In this document: positions 48,401 through 59,800 of the stretch, piece after piece | Numbering within the stretch: the stretch's first letter is position 1 | How the letters are laid out: every line of letters starts with the position of its first letter | From: Macropodus opercularis | Lineage: Eukaryota > Chordata > Actinopteri > Anabantiformes > Osphronemidae | DNA: 64,000 bases | Assembly (NCBI GenBank): GCA_030770545.1 | Contig: CM061097.1 | Coordinates: 115,001-179,000, forward strand | Reading direction: 5' to 3' | Notes under the pieces: generated by a model | The model's input: the letters and a program-made list of their open reading frames with translations, nothing else | Told to the model about the DNA's origin: nothing | Database searches by the model: none | Translations under genes and position numbers: made by a program

Positions 48401-51400
48401 CAGCTTCCGACTAATGTGTCTCTCCACTTGTCCTTCAGACCGGGAACCCTGCTGGACTTCAGGAGTCAGGATTTAGCTGAACAGCTGACCCTGCTGGACT
48501 CTGAGCTCTTCTACAAGATCGAGGTGCAGTCTGTCTCACCTGTCTGTCTCTGACCTGTGTCTGTCTTATCTGACTGTCTCTGACCTGTGTCTGTCTTATC
48601 TGACTGTCTCTGACCTGTGTCTGTCTTATCTGTCTGTCTCTGACCTGTGTCTGTCTTATCTGACTGTCTCTGACCTGTGTCTGTCTTATCTGTCTGTCTC
48701 TGACCTGTGTCTGTCTCTGACCTGTGTCTGTCTTATCTGACTGTCTCTGACCTGTGTCTGTCTTATCTGACTGTCTCTGACCTGTGTCTGTCTTATCTGT
48801 CTGTCTCTGACCTGTGTCTGTCTTATCTGACTGTCTCTGACCTGTGTCTGTCTTATCTGACTGTCTCTGACCTGTGTCTGTCTTATCTGTCTGTCTCTGA
48901 CCTGTGTCTGCCTCTGACCTGTGTCTGTCTTATCTGTCTGTCTCTGACCTGTGTCTGTCTTATCTGTCTGTCTCTGACCTGTGTCTGTCTTATCTGTCTG
49001 TCTCACCTGTCTGTCTCTGACCTGTGTCTGTCTTATCTGTCTGTCTCACCTGTCTGTCTCTAACCTGTGTCTGTCTCACCTGTCTGTCTCTAACCTGTGT
49101 CTGTCTCCAACCTGTGTCTGTCTTATCTGACTGTCTCTGACCTGTGTCTGTCTTATCTGACTGTCTCTGACCTGTGTCTGTCTTATCTGACTGTCTCTGA
49201 CCTGTGTCTGTCTTATCTGACTGTCTCTGACCTGTGTCTGTCATATCTGTCTGTCTCTGACCTGTGTCTGTCTTATCTGTCTGTCTCTGACCTGTGTCTG
49301 TCTTATCTGTCTGTCTCTGACCTGTGTCTGCCTCTGACCTGTGTCTGTCTTATCTGACTGTCTCTGACCTGTGTCTGTCTTATCTGTCTGTCTCTGACCT
49401 GTGTCTGTCTTATCTGACTGTCTCTGACCTGTGTCTGTCTTATCTGTCTGTCTCTGACCTGTGTCTGTCTTATCTGTCTGTCTCTGACCTGTGTCTGTCT
49501 TATCTGTCTGTCTCTGACCTGTGTCTGCCTCTGACCTGTGTCTGTCTTATCTGTCTGTCTCTGACCTGTGTCTGTCTTATCTGTCTGTCTCTGACCTGTG
49601 TATGTCTTATCTGTCTGTCTCACCTGTCTGTCTCTGACCTGTGTCTGTCTTATCTGTCTGTCTCACCTGTCTGTCTCTGACCTGTGTCTGTCTTATCTGT
49701 CTGTCTCACCTGTCTGTCTCTGACCTGTGTCTGTCTTATCTGACTGTCTCTGACCTGTGTCTGTCTTATCTGTCTGTCTCTGACCTGTGTCTGCCTCTGA
49801 CCTGTGTCTGTCTTATCTGTCTGTCTCTGACCTGTGTCTGTCTCACCTGTCTGTCTCTGACCTGTGTCTGTCTTATCTGTCTGTCTCACCTGTCTGTCTC
49901 TGACCTGTGTCTGTCTTATCTGTCTGTCTCACCTGTCTGTCTCTAACCTGTGTCTGTCTCACCTGTCTGTCTTATCTGACTGTCTCTGACCTGTGTCTGT
50001 CTTATCTGACTGTCTCTGACCTGTGTCTGTCTTATCTGACTGTCTCTGACCTGTGTCTGTCTTATCTGACTGTCTCTGACCTGTGTCTGTCATATCTGTC
50101 TGTCTCTGACCTGTGTCTGTCTTATCTGTCTGTCTCTGACCTGTGTCTGTCTTATCTGTCTGTCTCTGACCTGTGTCTGCCTCTGACCTGTGTCTGTCTT
50201 ATCTGACTGTCTCTGACCTGTGTCTGTCTTATCTGTCTGTCTCTGACCTGTGTCTGTCTTATCTGACTGTCTCTGACCTGTGTCTGTCTTATCTGTCTGT
50301 CTCTGACCTGTGTCTGTCTTATCTGTCTGTCTCTGACCTGTGTCTGTCTTATCTGTCTGTCTCTGACCTGTGTCTGCCTCTGACCTGTGTCTGTCTTATC
50401 TGACTGTCTCTGACCTGTGTCTGTCTCACCTGTCTGCCTCTGACCTGTGTCTGTCTTATCTGACTGTCTCTGACCTGTGTCTGTCTTATCTGTCTGTCTC
50501 TGACCTGTGTCTGCCTCTGACCTGTGTCTGTCTTATCTGTCTGTCTGTGACCTGTGTCTGTCTTATCTGTCTGTCTCTGACCTGTGTATGTCTTATCTGT
50601 CTGTCTCACCTGTCTGTCTCTGACCTGTGTCTGTCTTATCTGTCTGTCTCACCTGTCTGTCTCTGACCTGTGTCTGTCTTATCTGTCTGTCTCACCTGTC
50701 TGTCTCTGACCTGTGTCTGTCTTATCTGACTGTCTCTGACCTGTGTCTGTCTTATCTGTCTGTCTCTGACCTGTGTCTGTCTTATCTGTCTGTCTCACCT
50801 GTCTGTCTCTGACCTGTGTCTGTCTTATCTGTCTGTCTCACCTGTCTGTCTCTGACCTGTGTCTGTCTTATCTGTCTGTCTCTGACCTGTGTCTGCCTCT
50901 GACCTGTGTCTGTCTTATCTGACTGTCTCTGACCTGTGTCTGTCTTATCTGTCTGTCTCTGACCTGTGTCTGTCTTATCTGACTGTCTCTGACCTGTGTC
51001 TGTCTTATCTGTCTGTCTCTGACCTGTGTCTGTCTTATCTGTCTGTCTCTGACCTGTGTCTGTCTTATCTGTCTGTCTCTGACCTGTGTCTGTCTTATCT
51101 GACTGTCTCTGACCTGTGTCTGTCTTATCTGTCTGTCTCACCTGTCTGTCTCTGACCTGTGTCTGTCTTATCTGTCTGTCTCACCTGTCTGTCTCTGACC
51201 TGTGTCTGTCTTATCTGTCTGTCTCACCTGTCTGTCTCTGACCTGTGTCTGTCTTATCTGTCTGTCTCTGACCTGTGTCTGTCTTATCTGTCTGTCTCAC
51301 CTGTCTGTCTCTGACCTGTGTCTGTCTTATCTGTCCGTCTCACCTGTCTGTCTCTGACCTGTGTCTGTCTTATCTGACTGTCTCTGACCTGTGTCTGTCT

Positions 51401-54400
51401 TATCTGTCTGTCTCTGACCTGTGTCTGTCTTATCTGACTGTCTCTGACCTGTGTCTGTCTTATCTGTCTGTCTCACCTGTCTGTCTCTGACCTGTGTCTG
51501 TCTTATCTGTCTGTCTCACCTGTCTGTCTCTGACCTGTGTCTGTCTTATCTGTCTGTCTCTGACCTGTGTCTGTCTCACCTGTCTGTCTCTGACCTGTGT
51601 CTGTCTTATCTGTCTGTCTCACCTGTCTGTCTCTGACCTGTGTCTGTCTTATCTGTCTGTCTCTGACCTGTGTCTGTCTTATCTGACTTTCTCTGACCTG
51701 TGTCTGTCTTATCTGTCTGTCTCACCTGTCTGTCTCTGACCTGTGTCTGTCTTATCTGTCTGTCTCACCTGTCTGTCTCTGACCTGTGTCTGTCTTATCT
51801 GTCTGTCTCTGACCTGTGTCTGTCTCACCTGTCTGTCTCTGACCTGTGTCTGTCTTATCTGTCTGTCTCACCTGTCTGTCTCTGACCTGTGTCTGTCTTA
51901 TCTGACTGTCTCTGACCTGTGTCTGTCTTATCTGTCTGTCTCACCTGTCTAGCTTCCAGAGGTGTTGCTGTGGTCTAAAGAGCAGAATGAGGAGAAGAGT
52001 CCTAACCTGAAAGAGTTCACTCAACACTTCAACAACGTCTCATTCTGGTGAAACACAGAGTCCAACAGTGTTTTAGTGACATGTATCCACCTCCAGCTTA
52101 GTTTGAATTAACAGGACAAAGTGTCCACGTATCCAACTCAGTGGAGCAGAAATGTCCCCATTCTGGACAGAGGAGACAATTAGTTTGAAATGAAACAGTA
52201 ACTATGTCTGTACAGTGTTTCAGAGAATATCTCGTGCAAAGAATCTGCAAGTTGCTCAAAGGATAAATTTAATTACAGAAGCAGACTTTATTACCCTTAA
52301 ACTACTAACTGAGGACAAACAGTAAAGGTGTGTCTGTCTTCAGGGTCCGTTCAGTCATCATTCTTCAGGACAAACCTCAGGACAGAGAGAAACTACTGCT
52401 AAAGTTTCTGAAAATCATGAAGGTAAACACATAAGTGAACCAAATCTATAAAGTACGTTGAATCAGCTTCTGATTGAGCTCTTTTAACGATCGTCCCTGC
52501 AGCACCTGCGAAAGCTGAACAACTTTAACTCGTACCTGTCCATCCTGTCAGCGCTGGACTCTGCTCCCCTCCGACGCCTGGACTGGCAAAAAAACACCAC
52601 AGAGGTTTGTGGGGACGAATGTTCTCTACAGACTGTTACTCAACTTGTAGTGAGTCATGTATGTTTGTGGTTTCAGGCTCTGGAAGAATACGGCTCTTTG
52701 ATTGACAGCTCGTCATCGTTCAGAGCATATAGAGCAGCTTTGGCTGAAGCGGAACCTCCCTGTATACCCTACCTGTAGGTCAATGTCCTCTACGTCCCAG
52801 TAAATATACCCCACCTGTAGGTCAATGTCCTCTACGTCCCAGTAAATATACCCTACCTGTAGGTCGATGTCCTCTACGTCCCAGTAAATATACCCCACCT
52901 GTAGGTCAATGTCCTCTACGTCCCAGTAAATATACCCCACCTGTAGGTCAATGTCCTCTACGTCCCAGTAAATATACCCCACCTGTAGGTCAATGTCCTC
53001 TACGTCCCAGTAAATATACCCCACCTGTAGGTCGATGTCCTCTACGTCCCAGTAAATATACCCCACCTGTAGGTCGATGTCCTCTACGTCCCAGTAAATA
53101 TACCCCACCTGTAGGTCGATGTCCTCTACGTCCCAGTAAATATACCCCACCTGTAGGTCGATGTCCTCTACGTCCCAGTAAATATACCCCACCTGTAGGT
53201 CGATGTCCTCTACGTCCCAGTAAATATACCCCACCTGTAGGTCGATGTCCTCTACGTCCCAGTAAATATACCCCACCTGTAGGTCGATGTCCTCTACTTC
53301 CCAGTAAATATACCCTACCTGTAGGTCGATGTCCTCTACGTCCCAGTAAATATACCCCACCTGTAGGTCGATGTCCTCTACGTCCCAGTAAATATACCCC
53401 ACCTGTAGGTCGATGTCCTCTACGTCCCAGTAAATATACCCCACCTGTAGGTCGATGTCCTCTACGTCCCAGTAAATATACCCCACCTGTAGGTCAATGT
53501 CCTCTACGTCCCAGTAAATATACCCCACCTGTAGGTCAATGTCCTCTACGTCCCAGTAAATATACCCCACCTGTAGGTCAATGTCTTCTACGTCCCAGTA
53601 AATATACCCCACCTGTAGGTCAATGTCCTCTACTTCCCAGTAAATATACCCCACCTGTAGGTCGATGTCCTCTACTTCCCAGTAAATATACCCCACCTGT
53701 AGGTCGATGTCCTCTACTTCCCAGTAAATATACCCCACCTGTAGGTCGATGTCCTCTACGTCCCAGTAAATATACCCCACCTGTAGGTCAATGTCCTCTA
53801 CTTCCCAGTAAATATACCCCACCTGTAGGTCAATGTCCTCTACGTCCCAGTAAATATACCCCACCTGTAGGTCAATGTCCTCTACGTCCCAGTAAATATA
53901 CCCCACCTGTAGGTCAATGTCCTCTACGTCCCAGTAAATATACCCCACCTGTAGGTCAATGTCCTCTACGTCCCAGTAAATATACCCCACCTGTAGGTCA
54001 ATGTCCTCTACGTCCCAGTAAATATACCCCACCTGTAGGTCAATGTCCTCTACGTCCCAGTAAATATACCCCACCTGTAGGTCAATGTCCTCTACGTCCC
54101 AGTAAATATACCCCACCTGTAGGTCAATGTCCTCTACGTCCCAATAAATATACCCCACCTGTAGGTCGATGTCCTCTACGTCCCAGTAAATATACCCCAC
54201 CTGTAGGTCGATGTCCTCTACGTCCCAGTAAATATACCCCACCTGTAGGTCGATGTCCTCTACGTCCCAGTAAATATACCCCACCTGTAGGTCGATGTCC
54301 TCTACGTCCCAGTAAATATACCCCACCTGTAGGTCGATGTCCTCTACTTCCCAGTAAATATACCCCACCTGTAGGTCGATGTCCTCTACGTCCCAGTAAA

Positions 54401-55511
54401 TATACCCCACCTGTAGGTCGATGTCCTCTACGTCCCAGTAAATATACCCCACCTGTAGGTCGATGTCCTCTACGTCCCAGTAAATATACCCCACCTGTAG
54501 GTCGATGTCCTCTACGTCCCAGTAAATATACCCCACCTGTAGGTCGATGTCCTCTACGTCCCAGTAAATATACCCCACCTGTAGGTCGATGTCCTCTACG
54601 TCCCAGTAAATATACCCCACCTGTAGGTCGATGTCCTCTACGTCCCAGTAAATATACCCCACCTGTAGGTCGATGTCCTCTACGTCCCAGTAAATATACC
54701 CCACCTGTAGGTCAATGTCCTCTACGTCCCAGTAAATATACCCCACCTGTAGGTCAATGTCCTCTACGTCCCAGTAAATATACCCCACCTGTAGGTCAAT
54801 GTCTTCTACGTCCCAGTAAATATACCCCACCTGTAGGTCGATGTCAATGTCCTCTACGTCCCAGTAAATATACCCCACCTGTAGGTCAATGTCCTCTACG
54901 TCCCAGTAAATATACCCCACCTGTAGGTCGATGTCCTCTACGTCCCAGTAAATATACCCCACCTGTAGGTCAATGTCCTCTACGTCCCAGTAAATATACC
55001 CCACCTGTAGGTCGATGTCCTCTACGTCCCAGTAAATATACCCCACCTGTAGGTCGATGTCCTCTAGGACATTGTCTCACCTCTCTAGGACCTATACATG
55101 TTCTGTATACCCAGCTGTCTCTCTCTCTCTCTATCTGTCTGTCGGTCCAGGGGATTGATTCTTCAGGACTTGACCTTTGTCCATCTGGGGAATCCTGACA
55201 CCTTGATGACATCGCAGGGCTCAAAAGTGAACTTCTCTAAACGCTGGCAGCAGTTCAACATCATAGACAGTCTGAGGAGATACAAGAAAACGTCAGTTGC
55301 CGGCAGCATTACTGTTACGGCGCCACTGGGAAGTTACTTCTGATCTAAAAGCTGATTTCCTGTTTGCCTTTGCAGCCCGTACTCTCTGCAGCCTAACGAT
55401 GACATCATATCTTTCTTCAATGACTTCAACGACCACCTGGCACAGGAGGCACTATGGGAACTCTCACTCAGGCTCCGCCCACGAAACGCTCCACGAGCCA
55501 ATCAGAGATAA
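41156..55511 (+). CDS. rapgef1: Rap guanine nucleotide exchange factor 1 (C3G), 23 exons
   Basis: Crk-bound exchange factor that activates Rap1 at adhesion sites. Exons: 41156-41183, 41293-41423, 42573-42778, 42860-43010, 43114-43340, 44477-44588, 44698-44761, 45000-45122, 45175-45342, 45476-45687, 45774-45823, 46835-46931, 47003-47081, 47168-47252, 47654-47746, 48174-48362, 48439-48523, 51953-52047, 52344-52422, 52503-52604, 52677-52774, 55151-55291, 55376-55511; 916 codons (human 1077). Start MSSRADNKP resembles the human isoform start before the SQ..SL.TM..KL segment. Crk SH3 sites: PPALPPKKR, PPALPEKR, PPPLPEKK and a degenerate APLLPPKKKK. RasGEF_N (about 530-670) leads to RVVDEL; the catalytic CDC25 domain has LPEVLLWSKEQNEEKSPNL, LRKLNNFNSYLSILSALDSAP and GLILQDLTFVHLGNPD. 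The exon 47654-47746 is reached through an AT-AC intron. The exon at 45175 carries a C12 run. The linker is shorter and more diverged than in human. Confidence 0.93.
41252..41276. repeat. (GAT)n trinucleotide run in rapgef1 intron 1
   Basis: Eight or so GAT/ATG units in the 109-nt first intron. The frame that contains exon 2 is open through it and would read Asp8 if the intron were retained. Confidence 0.85.
42190..42450 (-). repeat. Dispersed teleost repeat, reverse orientation
   Basis: GAGAGGAAAAACTCCCTTCA and preceding CAAGCAGCACCGAGAGACAG are the complement of the TCTTCC/GGAGTTTTTCCTC family seen at 23570 and 10980. It lies in rapgef1 intron 2 (41424-42572). Nothing else is recognised in that intron. 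Confidence 0.5.
43341..44476. other. rapgef1 intron 5, no recognised element
   Basis: A 1.1-kb intron without recognisable repeats or exons; a short (AGA)n run occurs near 43873. The acceptor at 44477 is GTCTGTGTCCCAG. Confidence 0.5.
45828..46824. repeat. 1-kb CA-rich array filling a rapgef1 intron
   Basis: The intron 45824-46834 is almost wholly built from ACACACAAAC and ACACAAATACACACAAAC motifs with occasional GCACAC. It starts right after the donor (GTGAGACGCG) and stops ten bases before the acceptor CTACAG. No AG dinucleotide is seen on the + strand between the donor and that acceptor. It creates long open frames on both strands (350-410 codons of Thr/His or Cys/Val), which are artefacts. 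Motif blocks recur, for example AAACACAAATACACACAAAC. Confidence 0.95.
47253..47653 (+). other. rapgef1: U12-type AT-AC intron in rapgef1
   Basis: The exon 47168-47252 ends in CG with no usable GT donor; the next bases are ATATCCTTTC, a perfect U12 5' splice site. At 47636-47644 is ATCTTTAAC, a close match to the U12 branch-site consensus, and ten bases after its branch A the intron ends CCAACAC. The exon 47654-47746 then gives RYRHMCEGCEPP to LLLRVVDEL, matching human C3G (RYEKF to LVRVVDEL) and restoring phase on both sides. The intron also contains a degenerate dispersed-repeat piece around 47400-47580. Confidence 0.93.
48531..51950 (+). repeat. 3.4-kb array of 30-bp units in a rapgef1 intron
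   Basis: The intron 48524-51952 is filled with a 30-bp unit containing CTCTGACCTGTGTCTGTCTT, with variants TGACTGTCTC, TGCCTCTGACC and a shortened unit TGTCTGTCTCACC. By eye the + strand contains no AG between CAG at 48527-48529 and the TAG acceptor at 51950-51952. Each full unit has a CTGAC branch-like motif and a pyrimidine-rich tract. The + strand codes an endless ten-residue repeat (SVSDLCLSYL) and the - strand RQTDKTDTGQ; both are artefacts. A larger 849-bp period is visible. Confidence 0.96.
52760..55066 (+). repeat. 2.3-kb array of 42-bp units that copies a rapgef1 exon end and donor
   Basis: About 54 units of 42 bp. Each has CTCTACGTCCCAG (acceptor-like), AAATATACCCCACCT and GTAGGTCAATG or GTAGGTCGATG (donor-like). 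The first copy is the real exon end: TATACCCTACCT with donor GTAGGT at 52775. Substitutions are few (A/G in GTCAATG, G/T in ACGTCC), with one 6-bp insertion near 54841. The true next exon begins at 55151 (GLILQDLTF). The - strand reads as a 777-codon frame of GYIYWDVEDIDLQV, an artefact. Confidence 0.96.
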
Positions 55512-56898
55512 CAGATTGAAGTAAATTAATTAAAATTAATTTGGATTAACCTGTGTTAAACCTGTGCAAACCTGTGTTCACCTAAATGTTACCATGGTCA
55601 TAACGTAGCACGAGGTGAACAACCCTAGTGCTGGTACTGAACTGGGAATGAACTGGGACACACTGTTCTGGTGGTAACACAGAAAGACTTACTCAAACGT
55701 GAAATATGTTTCGAGGTTGTCACAGTTATCGACGTCCCAACACCAGTCAATCCGTATTTAATACCTCCACTACTCCCAGCGTTAACAAACTAGTCTGGCA
55801 CTAGCTGTCCATCAAGTGACCTGCTCACTAGTGACGCTCGGATGAAGCCTTCACCGGTGTGAACCTGTTTGCCATCTAGTGGACAAAATAAATAAAGGTC
55901 AACCTAGTACAATGACATTACTGGTTTGGGTATATTTTTAACTGAATGGAAAGAATGTACTTCTCATGATGCCAGTAAATATGGAGTCCACCTATATTAT
56001 GTATTACTCTGAGATGTAAAAATATATAAAGAAATGTGTGTGGAGGACAGAGAACGTGATGTGTTGTCTCTCTTTACCATGTGGAGCCTGTGTGTATTTT
56101 CCCTAGAGTTCTGCTTATGTACACACACCTTGCTGGAAGAAACTGGACTGAAATACTCCCCACTGCATTTTGCTGAGCCGTTTATTTGGAACCTGCTGGA
56201 GAGGCCTCGTATTCCTGAAGCACTGACCTCCCACCATCACTCTCAGCAGGGAGTCAAGGCTGAGACCCTGACATGGACTCAGAGTTTACTGATGGACAAA
56301 CCGAGGGAATGAGGCTACAGGTGACTGCTCACCTATGCTGCAACGAGCGAAGACAGACGTAAAGATCGAGGATTGTTACATTTTGTGTAAGGTCTTAGCT
56401 GATGACATGCGAGTAGTTCGCCACAGCAGGACTAGGCTCTGCCGCCACAGGCTGAACTGTGGAGCTCTGAGCTGATCGATCCGGACCAGCCATCAGCAGA
56501 CCCAACTGGTCGATCGCTGGAAGTATCGGACGGTGTGTGCTGCAGTCAAACCGAGCCAGGAGACCAAGCGAACCCGGGCCGTTTACCCACAGGGTGGCAG
56601 GTTGGAAGTGAACGGAGCGACAACAACGGGCAAACCTCAGTCAGTGTTACTGTGCGACAACTAGCTCCAAGCTAACGGAGCGGCTAATGCTAACTGCTGG
56701 CTGTGTGCATGTTCTTCAGGAACTAGTCCGGTTCATCTGTAGGTTTTTCGTAGTTAGTCCTGTAATAGACTTGTAACACGTCCAGCGCATTAACTGACAT
56801 GTTCAACGGACACAGCTTGGTTTTATCTGTAAGTTCGTTTTTCAGCTGCTCGGTCTAACCTGACGCTGACCACCACGTTGTGCTCGCAGCAGTCAGTG
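55512..56898. other. rapgef1 3' UTR and rapgef1-pomt1 intergenic region
   Basis: The rapgef1 3' UTR ends near the double AATAAATAAA at 55887. A 92-codon open frame at 56034-56312 has no homology that I know. The pomt1 promoter should lie at 56500-56890. Nothing else is recognised. Confidence 0.6.
55887..55896 (+). terminator. rapgef1: Polyadenylation signal of rapgef1
   Basis: Overlapping AATAAATAAA 376 bp after the stop codon, the first canonical signal downstream of rapgef1. Confidence 0.65.
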
Positions 56899-59800
56899 AT
56901 GCTGCAGCTTCCGCTGCTGGTCACGGCTCAGGTGGACCTGGTCCTGCTGCTGGTCTCTGCTGCGGCCTTCTGGACCCGGCTGGGCCGCCTCGGCTTCCCC
57001 AACGCTGTGGTGTGAGCATCTCCACACTGCCCCACGTTATAAGGGAACAGGTTTCTGGTGGCGCATTATTGATTCAGTGCTGCTGCGTCTGTGTGTTTAG
57101 GTTTGATGAGGTGTATTATGGCCAGTTCGTGTCTCTCTACATGAGGAGAGTTTTCTTCGTTGATGACAGCGGACCCCCGCTTGGCCACATGATCCTGGCC
57201 CTCGGAGGTCAGTTACTAAAGGTGCTTGTGCTTGTGCTTGTGCCATCTGCCACCATATATGACTCATTGAAGTGTGTTGCAGCGTACCTGGGGGGATTTG
57301 ATGGGAACTTTGCGTGGAACAGAATTGGAGCAGGTAGGAACACAGCTATTGTAACGCTCTCCTGGTTTTTGGTCGGCCTGGTGTTTCTGTGGATCCAGGG
57401 TGATGCTGTGTGCTTTGTTGTACAGAGTACCCCAGCAGCGTGAGTGCGAGTAGCCTGCGGTTGCTGCCCGCTCTGTGCGGAGCTCTCTGTGTGCCCCTGG
57501 TTTACCTGTTGACCCTGGAGCTGAAGTTTTCCCACGTGTCTGCTTTGGCAGCTGCACTGCTGCTGCTGATGGGTGAGCATCAACACGCAAGCATAGGCTG
57601 AGTAGTGATGATCGGCATCTGCCGTCTCTAATTCCATTAGTGCTGCATAGGTGCAGCGGCCTTTGGGAGGACAATGCGAGTGGGGTTCTGGGAGCTTGCA
57701 CAGCATTTTTGACATTGCGCATGGTTCTAAGTAGTATTCAGGGCTCTTTTCTTTGTTGTGTTGTGTATTTTCCAGAGAATTCTCTGATCGTTCAGTCTCG
57801 TTTCATGTTACTGGAGTCTGTTCTCATCTTCTTCATGCTGTTGGCCTTCTTTTCATACCTGCGCTTCCACAACTCTACCAGCAGGTAACGAAAACGTGAA
57901 CGGGAAAACCAAAATGCGTAAGACCCTGACTGACCTAACCGAGTATTCTGTCGTCTCCTGTTCAGCTCCTGCTCCAGGTTTGGCTGGCTGCTCCTCTCTG
58001 GTGCGTCCTGTGCTGCAGCTGTTGGGTGAGATACTGACCAGTGAACATTTTCTCTGTTCACTTCTGAAATATAAACTGTGTTTGCATTTGATGTCAGGGT
58101 GAAGTATATGGGTGTGTTTTCCTACTTGCTGCTGCTGGGCGTGGCCTCTTTGCACACGTGGACCCTGATTGGGCATCGATCTGTCAGTCATGTGAGTCCG
58201 GACTTGCACTAAGCTCTGCTCTGTAACAGTGATCGGAGACATAAAGTCTGATGTTTGTTAAATGTGTTTCTGGTGACTGGTTTGTTTGAATAAAAACTTT
58301 TTACAGGTGTTGTTCTGATCAGGTGCTGATGGAGGAGTCTGTTAATTTAGAAATTGTTGTCCAGTAACAGCAGTTCAGACTGTTCCTGAAAACACCATGA
58401 AGTTATTGACTCTCTGTGTGTGTGTGTGTGTGTGTATGAAGCTGAATGTGTTTGTACACTGTGTGTGTAGAGTGGTGTGTTTGGTGGTGGTTCCTGTTCT
58501 GCTCTATGTGTTCTGGTTCTACGTTCATCTGAGTCTCCTCAACCGCAGTGGACCACATGACCAACTGATGAGCTCCGCCTTCCAGGCCAGTCTGCAGGTA
58601 CAAACTTATAGATGCATGTTTTAAACACTGGCTGTCATAAGGATCTCCTTCAGAACTGTAAGGAACCACTAGTGGTCCTTTGGAAGGTTCCAGGGAGTTG
58701 GTGGTCATGTGGAATGTTAGTGGTCATAAACAGGTGTTTTTATGTTTTAGGGGGTTCTGACTTTCCTTAAATGGGGTTTGTCATCCTTTAGGACTTTCAT
58801 GTGGCCTTTTAGGAAATGCTTGTGGCTGTAAATGCACTTTAGTGGTCCTTCTGGTTTTAGACATCCTTTAGGTGGTGAAAGATGTCCACTGGATGTTTGT
58901 CCAGTGCAGGTGAACGACGCTGCTCACCTATAGCATCAGACCATAATGTTTTCACTGCACAGTGAGTGGATTTGATTGCACGAATGCTTTGATTTGTGCT
59001 CACTGTCTTCAGGGTGGTCTCTCTCGGATCACTGAAGGTCAACCACTGGAAGTTGCCTTCGGCAGCCAGGTGACTCTAAGAAGCTCAGCCTCTCAGCCAA
59101 TCCCCTGCTGGCTCCACTCGCACAAAGCCAATTACCCAATCAGGTGCAGCCAGCTCAGACTCAAATATCTGTGGAGATTCGTAAGCGTTACAGGTGAAGG
59201 TTAACTGATGCGACTTCCTGTTTCCTGCGTTCAGGTATGAAAATGGACGAGGCAGTTCTCATCAACAGCAGGTCACTTGTTACCCGTTTAAAGATGTTAA
59301 CAACTGGTGGATCATCAAAGATCCCAGCAGGTAAGTCGTCTGTCAGACCCTGTGCATGCTGGGAGATGTGGTCCCTGTCTCATTGTTCTGTTCTCAGACA
59401 GCAGCTAGTGGTCAGCAGTCCTCCTCGACCCGTCCGTCATGGTGATGTTATCCAGCTGGTTCATGGAATGACCTTGCGCTTCCTCAACAGGTGAACATGA
59501 GATGCATTGAAAGATAATCATGCACCTGAAGTGGTCCTGACATGTTTGAGTGTTTGTTTAGCGTATTGCTATTAAAAACACAGTTCGACATTAATGCCTG
59601 CCAGTAATAAACGAATGATCTACGTGATCATGATCAATGATCAGCCTGGATATGCGAGTGTTGGTATGAAACGGCTTCTGATGATGATGGACACATAACT
59701 TGAAGCTGTTAAAGGATGTTGCACAAAGCCAGTCATTAAACTCGACATGAGTGACTAATAGCTGAGACGCGTTCCGTACATAAAAGGACACAGAGGAGGA

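Noticed and set aside
48686..51952. Overlapping frames of SVSDLCLSYL and RQTDKTDTGQ repeats
   Set aside because: Translations of the 30-bp intronic array; the true exons on both sides join in phase without it.
52713..55046. 777-codon open frame on the - strand made of a 14-residue repeat
   Set aside because: It is the 42-bp intronic array read antisense; 42 is divisible by three and the unit lacks stops. There is no promoter, no splice context and no known protein family.
48531..55066. Regular repeats resembling a CRISPR array
   Set aside because: The units are contiguous without unique spacers, the host is a vertebrate and there are no cas genes.
56034..56312. 92-codon frame between rapgef1 and pomt1
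   Set aside because: No homology, no splice or promoter context; the length is expected by chance.
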